From Halalkalibacter krulwichiae (GTDB taxonomy: Bacteria > Bacillota > Bacilli > Bacillales > Bacillaceae_D), in the NCBI RefSeq assembly GCF_002109385.1, contig NZ_CP020814.1, forward strand, positions 4,115,501 through 4,179,500: DNA of 64,000 nucleotides, read 5' to 3'. How positions within the stretch are numbered: the first letter of the stretch is position 1; the number at the start of each line of letters is the position of its first letter. Positions 45,996 to 55,073 of the stretch are shown in pieces. The notes below the pieces were generated by a model, which was given only the letters and a program-made list of their open reading frames with translations, had not been told where the DNA came from and did no database searches. The translations under genes were made by a program, and so were the position numbers.

Positions 45996-46033
45996 AAATG
46001 AGCAGATTCATAGAAAGATGAAGCTGCTCATTT
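45996..46033 (-). terminator. hairpin after the SDR gene
   Basis: AAATGAGCAGCTTC / GAATCTGCTCATTT on the minus strand, about 35 bases behind the SDR stop, followed by TCCTTC. Confidence 0.6.
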
Positions 46034-46067
46034 CGTTCACATTATAGGATCAACAAAACTCGCCTTC

Positions 46068-46844
46068 TTATTGAATCGTATAGCCGCCATCGACGACAAA
46101 GACGGAACCTGTTGCATAGCTAGAAGCTTCAGATGCAAGATAAATTGCCAGTCCCCCTAATTCAAATGGCTTTCCTAAGCGCTTCATCGGGATATAATCA
46201 AGCACATGTCTTAACTCGCCACCCTCGGCAAAGAGTGGTTTGGCCATGTCTGTTTCCATATACCCTGGTGCGATCGCATTAACACGGATGTTGTGCGATA
46301 CCCATTCATTCGCCAAGCATTTCGTCATCATTGCGACAGCTGCTTTCGATGTGTTGTACGCACATTGTGCCTCAGTGTTCGCAATGAAGGATGACATCGA
46401 GGCAATGTTAATGATCGATCCTCCGCCTGTTTCCATCATCTTCACGCCCGCTAACTTTGAGACGAGGAAGACACCATTCACATTGACTTCCATCGTTTTA
46501 TTCCAATCTTTCAGGCTCATTTCTTCCGCTTTAATCTTTTGACAAATGCCGGCGTTGTTGATGACGATGTCAATTTTGCCAAATCTTTCAACCGTTGATT
46601 CAATCAGCTTTTCGACTTCGTCTTCGTTTGTGACGTCAACTTGTACCGCTAACGCTTCGACGTTGTGTTCTTGTTTTAATTCTCCAGCCGCTTGTTCAAC
46701 GTCGTTTAAATTCAAATCTGCCGCTACGATATTTGCTCCTTGTTGGGCAAGGGCATTTGCCATCTCTCTTCCTAACCCTCTGCTTGCCCCTGTGATGATC
46801 GCTGTTTTTCCACTTAAATCAAAAAGGTTTTTGTAATCGATCAT
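46068..46844 (-). CDS. SDR-family dehydrogenase, D-threitol-dehydrogenase-like
   Basis: A 258-residue classical short-chain dehydrogenase. TGASRGLGRE (residues 19-28), NNAG, the IASMSS...YNTSK active site with Tyr and Lys, and a typical IAPGYMETDM and VDGGYTIQ end are visible. Strong match in style to sugar-alcohol SDRs such as D-threitol or sorbitol dehydrogenases. In the operon context, it probably oxidises D-threitol or a related C4 polyol to erythrulose; the precise substrate is inference. AGGAGAGGG precedes the ATG. Confidence 0.75.
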   Translation of the reverse strand: MIDYKNLFDLSGKTAIITGASRGLGREMANALAQQGANIVAADLNLNDVEQAAGELKQEHNVEALAVQVDVTNEDEVEKLIESTVERFGKIDIVINNAGICQKIKAEEMSLKDWNKTMEVNVNGVFLVSKLAGVKMMETGGGSIINIASMSSFIANTEAQCAYNTSKAAVAMMTKCLANEWVSHNIRVNAIAPGYMETDMAKPLFAEGGELRHVLDYIPMKRLGKPFELGGLAIYLASEASSYATGSVFVVDGGYTIQ

Positions 46845-46901
46845 GCTCTTCCCTCTCCTATCCTCTTTTTCTGTTATCGCTTACACATCTCTTTTTTTAA
46901 G

Positions 46902-46932
46902 AGGAGCAGCGTCGGGCGAACGAGCTGCTCCC
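46902..46932 (-). terminator. hairpin between transketolase and SDR
   Basis: GGAGCAGC / GCTGCTCC on the minus strand, ten bases after the tkt stop; followed by A rather than T residues, so it may be an RNA stabiliser rather than a terminator. Confidence 0.45.
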
Positions 46933-46940
46933 TTTCGTTG

Positions 46941-48953
46941 TTAAGACAGTAGGTTCTTAAACGAATTAACGACGTTTTCTACAGTAAATCCGTACGCTTC
47001 GATTAGTTTTTCTCCTGGGGCAGACTGGCCGAACTCATCAATGGCTAGTACGTCACCGTGATCGCCAGTGTATTTATGCCAGCCAATGGAAGAACCCATC
47101 TCGATTCCTAAACGAGGTTTCACCGCTTGTGGAAGGACGCTCTCCTTGTACTCGCGTGACTGCTTTTCAAAGCGATCCCAGCTTGGCATGCTGACAACCC
47201 CTACATGAATTCCTTCTTTTTCAAGCACCGCTTGTGCTTCAACTGCAAGAGCGACTTCTGAACCTGATGCAAGCAGTAGCCCTGCTGCTTCGCCGTTTGC
47301 TGGAGAGATTGTGTATGCCCCTTTTTTAACGCCTTCGTACGCTTGCTTCGATTCAACTAGTGTCGGTAAGTTTTGACGAGTTAACACGAGTGCTGTTGGC
47401 TCATCCTTGCTTTCGACTGCAAGCTTCCATGCTGCAACGGTTTCATTGCCATCTGCCGGGCGAATCGTTGAGATGCCAGGCATCGCACGTAACGCGGCAA
47501 GTTGCTCGACCGGCTCATGTGTTGGTCCGTCTTCTCCAACAGCAATGCTGTCATGGGTAAAGACAAACATAACCGGTAATTTCATTAACGCGGACAGGCG
47601 GATCGCCGGGCGCAAGTAATCAGAGAAGACGAAGAACGTTGCTCCAAACGCTTTGACACCACCATGTAAGGCCATTCCGTTCACCGCTGCTCCCATCGCG
47701 AATTCACGTACACCGAACCAGATGTTTCGACCGCTGTAGTCGGTTGCGTGATAGTCAGCTTCGCCTTTTAACAATGTTTTGTTAGAAGACGCAAGGTCAG
47801 CTGAACCGCCGATTAGCTGCGGGATGTTTTTCGCTAATGCATTTAGCGCCTCTCCTCCTGATGCACGGCTTGCGAGACTGTCTTCGCCTTTACGATAGAT
47901 TGGGAGATTCTGATCCCAGTCGTCTGGAAGGTCGCCAGCGATTGCCGTTTTGAATTGGGAGGCAAGCTCTGGATGTGCTTGTTCATACTCATCAAGTAGT
48001 TGATTCCAAGCTTGTTCCTTCTGAGCGCTTTGTTGTTTCAGTGCTGCAAAATGGTCTTTCACTTCTGTTGGCACATGAAACTCTTCTTCATTCGTCCAGT
48101 TGTAATGATCTTTGACGAGCTTGATCTCTTCTTTTCCAAGTGGCGCACCGTGAGAGTCCGACTTGCCGCCTTTGTTCGGCGAACCGTAGCCGATCACCGT
48201 TTTCACTTCAATTAACGTCGGTTGTTCCGTGTTTTCTTTTGCTTGTTGCAGCGCTTTTGCAATCACTTTTGTATCATTGCCATCTTCGACACGAATGACT
48301 TGCCAGTTATACGCCTTAAAGCGGTCTTCTACGCTTTCGCTAAACGATAGGTGAAGATCGCCGTCTAGTGAAATGTCATTGGAATCATAGAGGACAATTA
48401 AGCGACCTAGCTTCAAGTGCCCTGCAAGTGAAGCCGCTTCGGCTGAAACTCCTTCCATTAAGTCACCGTCACCGCAAATGCTGTACGTGTAATGGTCGAC
48501 AACCGGATAGGATTCGCGGTTATACGTTGCTGCCAATTGTCTTTCTGCCATTGCCATTCCAACGGCCATCGCAATTCCTTGTCCGAGTGGTCCTGTTGTT
48601 GCGTCAACACCAGGTGTGTGGCCAAATTCAGGATGTCCCGGTGTCTTACTTCCCCATTGACGGAACGATTTTAAGTCATCGATAGAGACGTCGTACCCTG
48701 TTAAATGAAGCAAGCTGTATAACAGCATCGAGCCATGTCCAGCCGATAATACGAAGCGATCACGGTTGAACCAGTTTGGATTCGCTGGATTGTAGTTCAT
48801 AAAATCATTCCATAAAGTATAAGCCATCGGCGCCGCTCCCATTGGCATCCCTGGATGTCCGGAACCCGCTTTTTCAATTGCGTCGATCGCCAATGTGCGG
48901 ATCGTATTGATCGATAGCTGATCCACGTTTACAGTTGTCAATTGTTCACTCAT
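46941..48953 (-). CDS. tkt: transketolase
   Basis: A 670-residue thiamine diphosphate enzyme. The cofactor site [13 protein letters not shown]...YDSNDIS is near residues 160-195. The pyrimidine-domain motif ([18 protein letters not shown]) and the C-terminal domain are complete. It would condense erythrose-4-phosphate with xylulose-5-phosphate to fructose-6-phosphate and glyceraldehyde-3-phosphate. The ATG overlaps the glpX stop by four bases. A housekeeping copy probably exists elsewhere, so this is a dedicated operon copy. Confidence 0.95.
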   Translation of the reverse strand: MSEQLTTVNVDQLSINTIRTLAIDAIEKAGSGHPGMPMGAAPMAYTLWNDFMNYNPANPNWFNRDRFVLSAGHGSMLLYSLLHLTGYDVSIDDLKSFRQWGSKTPGHPEFGHTPGVDATTGPLGQGIAMAVGMAMAERQLAATYNRESYPVVDHYTYSICGDGDLMEGVSAEAASLAGHLKLGRLIVLYDSNDISLDGDLHLSFSESVEDRFKAYNWQVIRVEDGNDTKVIAKALQQAKENTEQPTLIEVKTVIGYGSPNKGGKSDSHGAPLGKEEIKLVKDHYNWTNEEEFHVPTEVKDHFAALKQQSAQKEQAWNQLLDEYEQAHPELASQFKTAIAGDLPDDWDQNLPIYRKGEDSLASRASGGEALNALAKNIPQLIGGSADLASSNKTLLKGEADYHATDYSGRNIWFGVREFAMGAAVNGMALHGGVKAFGATFFVFSDYLRPAIRLSALMKLPVMFVFTHDSIAVGEDGPTHEPVEQLAALRAMPGISTIRPADGNETVAAWKLAVESKDEPTALVLTRQNLPTLVESKQAYEGVKKGAYTISPANGEAAGLLLASGSEVALAVEAQAVLEKEGIHVGVVSMPSWDRFEKQSREYKESVLPQAVKPRLGIEMGSSIGWHKYTGDHGDVLAIDEFGQSAPGEKLIEAYGFTVENVVNSFKNLLS

Positions 48954-49942
48954 TTCATTTCCCCCGATGCTAGATGATGAGATTTAATATATTGATAGGT
49001 TTTCACATCGCCGCCAATCGCAACAAACGATTCGGACTGCAAAAGGCCGTTTTCCCTTTTCTCGATGCCTTTTACTAAAAGTCCCTCGGTAATGCCTGTT
49101 GCCACAAAGAAGCATTCGTCTGAGCGGACGAGCTCATCCATCGTTAGTTTTTTCTCTGGTTCTGTAATGCCCATTTCGAGACAACGTTTGATTTCCGCTT
49201 CATCTTGCGGAACGAGTTTTGCTTGGAAGTCTCCGCCTAAGCATTTCAAGGCAACGGCAGTGATCACACCTTCTGGGGCTCCGCCCGTTCCAACTAACAT
49301 ATCAACTTGGATTTCATCAATCGCTGTCGCAACCGCTCCTGAAATATCAACATCCGGGAAAAGCCTGATGCTTGCACCGAGAGCGAGCACTTCATTAATT
49401 AATCCTTCGTGTCGTTCACGATTTTGAATCATTACAGTAAGCTCTGTTACGTCTTTGTTCATTGCTTTTGCAACAGCCATCATGTTGTCTGTTAGCGATG
49501 CGTCAATATCAATGCAGCCTTTTGCCTTTGGCCCAACTGCCATTTTCTTCATATACATATCAGGTGCATGAAGCAGGCTTCCTCTTGGGGCGCAAGCGAT
49601 TACGGTAAGAGAGTTTTCCTGTCCGGTTGACATTAATGTCGTTCCTTCAACGGGGTCGACCGCGATGTCGATATGAGGACCGTTCCCTGTTCCTAGCTCT
49701 TCGCCGATGTAGAGCATAGGAGCTTCATCCATTTCTCCTTCTCCGATGACGACAACTCCAAGCATATCGATCTCATTCATCGCCTGGCGCATCGCTTCTG
49801 TCCCCGCACCATCTGCTTCGATTTTGTTTCCTTTTCCGACCCACGGGTAACTGGCGACGGCTGCCCCTTGAGAAACCGAGACAAAATCCATAGCGAGCTT
49901 CTTCAAATCTGCAGTCGATGTAATCGTTGTTTTCGCGCTCAT
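48950..49942 (-). CDS. glpX: class II fructose-1,6-bisphosphatase (GlpX)
   Basis: A 330-residue GlpX. Motifs: [18 protein letters not shown], the metal site [10 protein letters not shown], and the [10 protein letters not shown] and ATGITEG segments. It dephosphorylates fructose-1,6-bisphosphate; relatives also take sedoheptulose-1,7-bisphosphate, which would give an alternative route for erythrose-4-phosphate. AGGAGG precedes the ATG. It opens the glpX-tkt transcript and is preceded by a 12-base inverted repeat. Confidence 0.95.
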   Translation of the reverse strand: MSAKTTITSTADLKKLAMDFVSVSQGAAVASYPWVGKGNKIEADGAGTEAMRQAMNEIDMLGVVVIGEGEMDEAPMLYIGEELGTGNGPHIDIAVDPVEGTTLMSTGQENSLTVIACAPRGSLLHAPDMYMKKMAVGPKAKGCIDIDASLTDNMMAVAKAMNKDVTELTVMIQNRERHEGLINEVLALGASIRLFPDVDISGAVATAIDEIQVDMLVGTGGAPEGVITAVALKCLGGDFQAKLVPQDEAEIKRCLEMGITEPEKKLTMDELVRSDECFFVATGITEGLLVKGIEKRENGLLQSESFVAIGGDVKTYQYIKSHHLASGEMK

Positions 49943-49957
49943 GGTCTTCCTCCTTAA

Positions 49958-50000
49958 TAATTGTATAAAATTATAATACTTATGTATATTTATACAATTA
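49958..50000. promoter_or_regulatory. 12-base inverted repeat upstream of glpX
   Basis: TAATTGTATAAA (49958-49969) and TTTATACAATTA (49989-50000) are perfect inverted arms 19 bases apart, 16 bases ahead of the glpX start. They probably form an operator overlapping a promoter. The motif differs from TTTCGTTT, so a second regulator may act here. Confidence 0.6.
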
Positions 50001-50052
50001 TAGTGATAAGTAACCAGCCCTGTTCGCGTATTGTGAACAGATTGTGTTAAGT

Positions 50053-50086
50053 GACATCGATTTCACCAATTGATGAAATCGATGTC
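50053..50086 (-). terminator. hairpin after dhaL
   Basis: Perfect 12-base arms GACATCGATTTC / GAAATCGATGTC, 15 bases behind the dhaL stop. T tract poor; may act as partial terminator. Confidence 0.6.
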
Positions 50087-50101
50087 TTATTCGTTCAGCT
50101 A

Positions 50102-50755
50102 TTAAACTGTTTGGTTCGCTGTAATGGTCTGATGAAACGTTTCAAGAATAAGGTATGCAGATGTTGCACCAGGGTCTTGATTTCCAATTGAACGCTCTCC
50201 TAGTCGGCTTGAACGCCCTCTTTTTGATAGAAGATCTTTCGTTGATTCCATTCCTGTCTTTGCTGCAGCTACGACTTTGGCAAAGCCCTCAACAAAGTCT
50301 TCTGTCGATTGAAGCTCTTTCAAACTTTCAAGTGCTGGTTGCAGTGTATCGACCATCGTTTTGTCGCCGACTTCTGCTTGCCCGCGTTCTTTAATTCCTT
50401 CGATAAAGGCAATCCAGAATTCTTTTACGTCTTCGCCTGTCACTTCTGTTTTGTTTTGAACAACTTTCGCTCCTCTTAAGAAGCCTGTTGCATACAATGG
50501 CCCAACCGAAGAGCCAACTGCACTTAGGAAGGTACGACCTGTCGTAATGCAAATGCGGCCGCAATCTTCTTCGTCTTTTAATTCGTCTTGTAGCTTTTCA
50601 TTAATTGCTTGCCAGCCGATTGACATCGTCACGCCATGATCTCCATCGCCTAGCTTGCGATCTAGCTCACATAAGTAGTCTTTGTTTTCTTCCATGACCT
50701 CAACAACATTTTTTAAATAGGTTAATAGATCTTTTGCCGTGAATTTCATCGTCAT
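50102..50755 (-). CDS. dhaL: DhaL-type kinase subunit (ADP/ATP-binding)
   Basis: About 217 residues from the ATG at 50755 (AGAGAGGGTGCGA upstream; a GTG at 50761 lies within the site). The metal-nucleotide motif LDRKLGDGDHG is clear, with the later GARSS-like RGRSSRLGERSIGNQDPGA. It forms the nucleotide half of a two-subunit ketose kinase with DhaK. No PTS-linked DhaM is in the window, so ATP may be used directly, or DhaM is elsewhere. The substrate is probably erythrulose, not only dihydroxyacetone. Confidence 0.9.
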   Translation of the reverse strand: MTMKFTAKDLLTYLKNVVEVMEENKDYLCELDRKLGDGDHGVTMSIGWQAINEKLQDELKDEEDCGRICITTGRTFLSAVGSSVGPLYATGFLRGAKVVQNKTEVTGEDVKEFWIAFIEGIKERGQAEVGDKTMVDTLQPALESLKELQSTEDFVEGFAKVVAAAKTGMESTKDLLSKRGRSSRLGERSIGNQDPGATSAYLILETFHQTITANQTV

Positions 50756-50767
50756 TCGCACCCTCTC

Positions 50768-51772
50768 TTATTTTTGTACATACATTGGGCAGTCTGCCGT
50801 TTGGTCTACTAATTCTTTTAACTCATCATCTAGCTTCATAATTGATACAGAGCATCCACCCATTTCAAGCGATGTGCTATAATCGCCAACGTACGAACGG
50901 TGAATCGTAATGCCCTTCTCACTTAGCATCTTTTCTACTTTTCTAAACATAATGTATAGTTCCATTCGAGTAGTCGAACCTAAGCCGTTTACTAATACAG
51001 CAACGTCTTCTCCTTCAGCAATCGGCATATCGACTAGAATGTCGGCTACTAAACGCTCAGCTACTTCATCAGCTGTTTTCAGTTCGCCTTTTTCAACACC
51101 TGGCTCACCGTGATGACCTAGGCCAATTTCCATTTCATTTTCTCCAAGTTCAAAGCTCGGCTGTCCTGTTTGCGGCAGTGAACAAGGGGTAAGACCTACG
51201 CCCATCGAACGCGTGTAATCATTTGCTTTGTTTGCAACGCTTACAAGCTCTTCAAGAGAATAGCCCTTTTCCGATGCAGCACCCGCTACCTTCGTCACGA
51301 AGAACTCTCCAGCAATCCCTCTACGCTTTTCCTTCTCTTCTTTCGGTGCTGATGCGACATCATCTGTAACGAGAACCGTACCAACTTGAATGCCATGCTC
51401 TAGATCAGCAAGCTCTGCCGCCATCCCGAAATTCATGACATCTCCTGCGTAGTTTCCATAAATATAGAGAACGCCCGCGCCTTTATCGATCACTCTTGTC
51501 GCTTCTAAGATCGGATCTGGTGGTGGAGAAGCAAAGATGTTTCCAACTGCAACGGCGTCAGCCATTCCTTCGCCAACATAGCCCATAAATGCAGGCTCAT
51601 GACCAGAACCGCCTCCGATGAGGACCCCAACTTTTCCATCTTTCGTTTCTTTCGCTGTCACAATCGAGCGTTTATTTTCAGCAAGCTGCTTCACATGATT
51701 TGGATGCGCTTTAATATATCCTTCTATCATTTCATCTACAACGTTAGTAGGGTTATTGATTAGTTTCTTCAT
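50768..51772 (-). CDS. dhaK: DhaK-type kinase subunit (ketose-binding)
   Basis: A 334-residue DhaK. The substrate-binding GGGSGHEPAF is at residues 53-62, and GLGHHGEPG places the covalent His at 221. DhaK binds the keto group of dihydroxyacetone or, in tetritol pathways, of erythrulose through a hemiaminal. In mycobacterial threitol/erythritol pathways, DhaK-like proteins phosphorylate L- or D-erythrulose. It lies one base from rpiB and five bases from dhaL; the three are one operon. Confidence 0.92.
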   Translation of the reverse strand: MKKLINNPTNVVDEMIEGYIKAHPNHVKQLAENKRSIVTAKETKDGKVGVLIGGGSGHEPAFMGYVGEGMADAVAVGNIFASPPPDPILEATRVIDKGAGVLYIYGNYAGDVMNFGMAAELADLEHGIQVGTVLVTDDVASAPKEEKEKRRGIAGEFFVTKVAGAASEKGYSLEELVSVANKANDYTRSMGVGLTPCSLPQTGQPSFELGENEMEIGLGHHGEPGVEKGELKTADEVAERLVADILVDMPIAEGEDVAVLVNGLGSTTRMELYIMFRKVEKMLSEKGITIHRSYVGDYSTSLEMGGCSVSIMKLDDELKELVDQTADCPMYVQK

Positions 51773-51773
51773 A

Positions 51774-52238
51774 TTAAATGCTAACTCCCTTCAAGAATTC
51801 CTTTTCCTTATCCATGATTTGCTGTACTTTTCTAGCTGAGTTCCCTCCAGGAAATTCAGATTCTAAATAGACTTTCACAATGTTCTTAGCTGGCTCGATC
51901 CCGATCACCTTCGCTCCCATTGTTAAGATTTGGGCGTTGTTGCTTTTTTGCGCGCGTTCTGCAGAATACGTGTCATGGCAAAGTGCTGCTCTAATTCCTG
52001 GTACTTTCCCTGCTGCAATCGCAACACCAATCCCCGTTCCACATACAAGAACTCCTCGATCAAGTTTGTTTTCGTTAATGTCATTTGCGACATCAAACGC
52101 AACTTGAGGATAATCTACTTCGCTGCAAGCATCTTGGCAACCATAATCAACCACTTCATATCCCAATTCTACCATATAATCTTTTAAATTTTCTTTCATT
52201 TCGTAAGCATTATGATCTGATCCAATTCCAATTTTCAT
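51774..52238 (-). CDS. rpiB: RpiB-like sugar-phosphate isomerase (erythrulose-4-phosphate isomerase candidate)
   Basis: 154 residues from the ATG at 52238 (GAGGGCGAAGTG upstream; an ATG at 52274 is less likely). It has the RpiB/LacAB fold: GSDHNAYEMK, and Cys66 in CGTGIGVAIAAGK as catalytic base; His near CHDTYSAERA opens the ring in this family. In tetritol pathways, an RpiB homologue (EryI) isomerises D-erythrulose-4-phosphate to D-erythrose-4-phosphate. It is the first gene of the kinase operon, behind TTTCGTTT repeats. Confidence 0.9.
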   Translation of the reverse strand: MKIGIGSDHNAYEMKENLKDYMVELGYEVVDYGCQDACSEVDYPQVAFDVANDINENKLDRGVLVCGTGIGVAIAAGKVPGIRAALCHDTYSAERAQKSNNAQILTMGAKVIGIEPAKNIVKVYLESEFPGGNSARKVQQIMDKEKEFLKGVSI

Positions 52239-52263
52239 TTCACTTCGCCCTCTCTCTGTTTGT

Positions 52264-52353
52264 TTTCGTTTCACTTATCTGTTTTTCGTTTATATGTTTA
52301 TTTTTTCATTTTAACAATTAAAAGTCAATTACTTTTTTCGTTTTCTTTCGTTT
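52264..52353 (-). promoter_or_regulatory. control region of rpiB-dhaKL with four TTTCGTTT repeats
   Basis: Direct repeats TTTCGTTT at 52264, 52284, 52336 and 52346, the last two exactly ten bases apart. On the minus strand a TTGACT at 52328-52323 lies between the pairs, so they bracket the likely promoter. The same octamer forms a large inverted repeat upstream of the dehydrogenase at 55074-55116. DeoR-type repressors often bind such short A/T-flanked repeats. Confidence 0.65.
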
Positions 52354-52373
52354 ATTTTTATTTTAAAGGTAAA

Positions 52374-52416
52374 AAGAAAAATAACGTCCAGCATTTAAGA
52401 AAATGGGACGTTATTT
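52374..52416 (-). terminator. terminator of the polyol permease gene
   Basis: AATAACGTCC / GGACGTTATT on the minus strand, followed by TTTCTTTTT; it separates the dehydrogenase-permease unit from rpiB. Confidence 0.85.
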
Positions 52417-52436
52417 CTCTTTCGTAGATCCATGAA

Positions 52437-53714
52437 TCACTGAGCAGCTTTAATATCGCTAAGCTCAACCGGCTGATCTTGCCCTTCGTTCTTAGGCAAT
52501 GTGACAAACTTCATCAGAATCGCACTGACGACATGTAAGCCTGTAAAGATCCAGATGATTCCAACAGTTCCTACCGTACCGATGAAAGCGCCTACAATAA
52601 CCGGCCCGATAAACGTACTTAATCCAGCTCCAAGGTTCAAGATCGACATCGCCGCTCCTCTGTTTTCAGGTGCTAGTGATGGAATCAAGGCAGATAGTGG
52701 AACATACGCAGCTAAGCAAGCTCCAAATGTAATCGCAATCGCTGTCGTTGCCCAGTAGTTCGCTCCCATAAAGTGAGGAACATAGTATAATCCAGCAAAC
52801 GTTGCGGCACAACCAATTCCGCCAAACCACATAACCGTGTTTCTCCAACCTAATTTATCACCAACAATACCAAAGATCAGATTAAAGATAACATTACTCG
52901 TCCAAAGCGCTCCATAGATTTGCAACCACTCTGTTCTTGTGAAACCAATTTCCATCATATAACTTGGTAAAAAGACAACTAATCCATACGCCCCGGCTGT
53001 ATTAATCGTTCGCACAATTCCACCGAGACCAATTTTTGGTTTCTCAAACGCAATTGTAATCCCTTTTGCGATGTATTTAACTGCATCTGCTTTCGTTTCA
53101 AATCGCTTCTTGTTCTTGTTGTTCTTGTCTTCTTTGTTTAATAGAATCGCAATCGTTGTTCCTAGCAATGTGAAGATTAGCGCACTCCATAATGTACGAA
53201 TTTCTCCTAAGTAAGGTAGAGCGAAACTAGAGTAATAAGCTCCTAGTACGTTCAGACCGCCTGCAAACGAAACCCAGAACCAACCTACAGCTGTTCCTAG
53301 TCTTTCTTGCGGTGCGTGATACGTCAACCACACTAAGAACGAATACGCAAATAACGGATAACCCAAACCACGCAACGCATACGTCGGAATCATAACTCCA
53401 AGATTCATCGTCGGAATCCCTGCTGTTAAGAAGACGAGTGTTCCCGCAGTGAACATCGCCACTCCCCAGATCATCGCTTTTCTAGCCCCTAAGATCTCAG
53501 CAAGTACTCCAGATAACCAGGCAGCAATTGCAACCGCAAAACCATACACACTAAACAATAGAGCTGACTGTTGGACGGTTAATCCACTATCAATTAAATA
53601 AGAAGATAACCAACCAAGCTCAAGCCCTTCCCCGATCATAAAGATCATGACCCCAAGATACCCTAAGGCCATCTTTGGATCCATACCCATTCTCCCTAAC
53701 AATCCTTGGTTCAT
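52437..53714 (-). CDS. MFS polyol permease, RbtT/DalT/CsbX family
   Basis: A 425-residue twelve-helix transporter. It resembles the polyol permease branch (ribitol/arabitol permeases and CsbX) in LELGWLSSYLID near the start, the RGLGYPLFAYSFLVWLTYHA region and the helix-8 piece GDKLGWRNTVMWFGGIGC. It is next to the dehydrogenase at 53783, with only a hairpin between. It probably imports the sugar alcohol used by the operon. Confidence 0.85.
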   Translation of the reverse strand: MNQGLLGRMGMDPKMALGYLGVMIFMIGEGLELGWLSSYLIDSGLTVQQSALLFSVYGFAVAIAAWLSGVLAEILGARKAMIWGVAMFTAGTLVFLTAGIPTMNLGVMIPTYALRGLGYPLFAYSFLVWLTYHAPQERLGTAVGWFWVSFAGGLNVLGAYYSSFALPYLGEIRTLWSALIFTLLGTTIAILLNKEDKNNKNKKRFETKADAVKYIAKGITIAFEKPKIGLGGIVRTINTAGAYGLVVFLPSYMMEIGFTRTEWLQIYGALWTSNVIFNLIFGIVGDKLGWRNTVMWFGGIGCAATFAGLYYVPHFMGANYWATTAIAITFGACLAAYVPLSALIPSLAPENRGAAMSILNLGAGLSTFIGPVIVGAFIGTVGTVGIIWIFTGLHVVSAILMKFVTLPKNEGQDQPVELSDIKAAQ

Positions 53715-53741
53715 ACAATTACCACCTTTGTTATTTTAATG

Positions 53742-53775
53742 GAGAAGTAGATTTCAAGGGCAAAATCTACTTCTC
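53742..53775 (-). repeat. 13-base inverted repeat between dehydrogenase and permease genes
   Basis: GAGAAGTAGATTT / AAATCTACTTCTC, a perfect stem in the intercistronic gap. There is no T tract, so it may stabilise the upstream message or dampen permease expression. Confidence 0.6.
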
Positions 53776-53782
53776 AAAGTGA

Positions 53783-54871
53783 TTATAGATTTGGTTTCAA
53801 AATAACTTTCAAAGAGTCTCTTCCATTTTTCACAAGGTCAAAACCTTCTTTAAAGTCTTCTAATGCTAATTGATGCGTCACAACGCCTTCTGTCGGCAAG
53901 TCGCCATTGCCAATTCCTTTAATGACAGGCTCATAGCAGTAAGGACCTAAGTGAGAACCTAAGACATCAAGCTCTTTACGGTCACTAATAATACTCCAGT
54001 CAACCGTTACCGGCTCTTTAAAGACACTGAACTCTACAAACGTACCAAGCTTACGAATCATTTTCAGTCCTTGCTCGACTGACTTCTGAGCACCAGTTGC
54101 TTCTATATAAACGTCACATCCATAACCTTCCGTTAAATCTTTAACGATCTTATCCGCATCTTCCTTCGCTGGGTTGATGACAAGGTCTGCCCCAAACTGC
54201 TTCGCAAGCTCTAGACGATCATCGAATAAATCAAGCACGATTAACTTCTCTGCTCCCGACTTCTTGATTGCCCCAATCATCCCTAACCCTAAAGTTCCCG
54301 CACCAGCAAGCACGACTACATCGCCAAGCTCAATCTTCGCGCGCTGTACAGCATGCATCGAGCACGCATACGGCTCAATTAAAATCGCCTTTTCAATTGG
54401 AAGTTCATCAGGCACTTTATAGTTGATTGCTTCTTTTGTAAACTTCATATATTCAGCCATTGCACCATTTACATTGTTTTGGAAACCGTAAAGGTCATGC
54501 TTTTCGCACATCCAATACTGGCCTCTCTTACAAAAACGACACTTCCAACAAGGAACGATTTGCTCAGAAATCACTCGATCCCCAACTTCAAATCCTTCCA
54601 CACCTTCCCCTAACGCAACAACATGACCGATAAACTCATGCCCCGGAATCATCGGAGCCTTTATGTAAGCCGGTTGTTCTTCATCTCCCCAGAAACTAGG
54701 AGCGCCGTCATACGCTTTTAAATCCCCTGCACAAATTCCGCAAGCTTCTACTTTCACAAGCATTTCACCCGCTTCAATCGTCGGTACCGGCACCGTCTCT
54801 AAACGGTAATCCCCCGGTGAATACGCTACAACTGCTTTCATTTCTGTTGGAATATTTGCACTTTTACACAT
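53783..54871 (-). CDS. eltD: erythritol/L-threitol dehydrogenase-like MDR enzyme
   Basis: 362 residues from the ATG at 54871, chosen because GGGGAGAG precedes it; the ATG at 54976 is upstream of the cre site. Catalytic zinc ligands are Cys47, His78 and Glu79; structural Cys are 108, 111, 114 and 122. Segments such as PAYIKAPMIPGHEF, SEQIVPCWKCRFCKRGQYW and VDWSIISDRKELDVLGSHLG closely recall the mycobacterial erythritol/L-threitol dehydrogenase (EltD), by memory. It oxidises the polyol to L-erythrulose. Alternative: a related pentitol dehydrogenase. Confidence 0.8.
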   Translation of the reverse strand: MCKSANIPTEMKAVVAYSPGDYRLETVPVPTIEAGEMLVKVEACGICAGDLKAYDGAPSFWGDEEQPAYIKAPMIPGHEFIGHVVALGEGVEGFEVGDRVISEQIVPCWKCRFCKRGQYWMCEKHDLYGFQNNVNGAMAEYMKFTKEAINYKVPDELPIEKAILIEPYACSMHAVQRAKIELGDVVVLAGAGTLGLGMIGAIKKSGAEKLIVLDLFDDRLELAKQFGADLVINPAKEDADKIVKDLTEGYGCDVYIEATGAQKSVEQGLKMIRKLGTFVEFSVFKEPVTVDWSIISDRKELDVLGSHLGPYCYEPVIKGIGNGDLPTEGVVTHQLALEDFKEGFDLVKNGRDSLKVILKPNL

Positions 54872-54919
54872 GAACAACTCTCCCCTTTTATTTGTTTTGC
54901 TAATTTTTGTAACTTTTAT

Positions 54920-54933
54920 TAAAAGCGCTTTCA
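54920..54933 (-). promoter_or_regulatory. cre site (CcpA binding) upstream of eltD
   Basis: TGAAAGCGCTTTTA on the minus strand matches the cre consensus TGWAANCGNTWNCA except at one end base. It lies about 50 bases before the ATG, downstream of the promoter, fitting road-block repression. A weaker cre-like TGAAAACACTTACA is at 54968-54981. Confidence 0.8.
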
Positions 54934-55031
54934 TAATCAAAACAAAATGAAAGAAAACCTCCATTATTGAAAACACTTACATTTCTTTAATTTGTTTTCA
55001 TTTCCTTTCAAAAGCACCTTTTGTTTCTTCG

Positions 55032-55060
55032 AGTATATTATAAGCACTTTTGTACGTCAA
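55032..55060 (-). promoter_or_regulatory. sigma-A-type promoter of eltD
   Basis: On the minus strand TTGACG (55060-55055), 17-base spacer, TATACT (55037-55032). The leader would be about 150 bases and includes the cre site. Confidence 0.7.
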
Positions 55061-55073
55061 TCATTTTTTTCTT

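Noticed and set aside
46941..51772. Methanol/formaldehyde assimilation cluster (transketolase, bisphosphatase, DHA kinase)
   Set aside because: No hexulose-phosphate synthase or isomerase and no methanol-type iron alcohol dehydrogenase; the dehydrogenase and permease are of polyol type.
54872..54976. Extended N-terminus of the EltD-like protein from 54976
   Set aside because: It would place the cre site inside the coding region, lacks a ribosome site, and the ATG at 54871 has GGGGAGAG and aligns with family N-termini.
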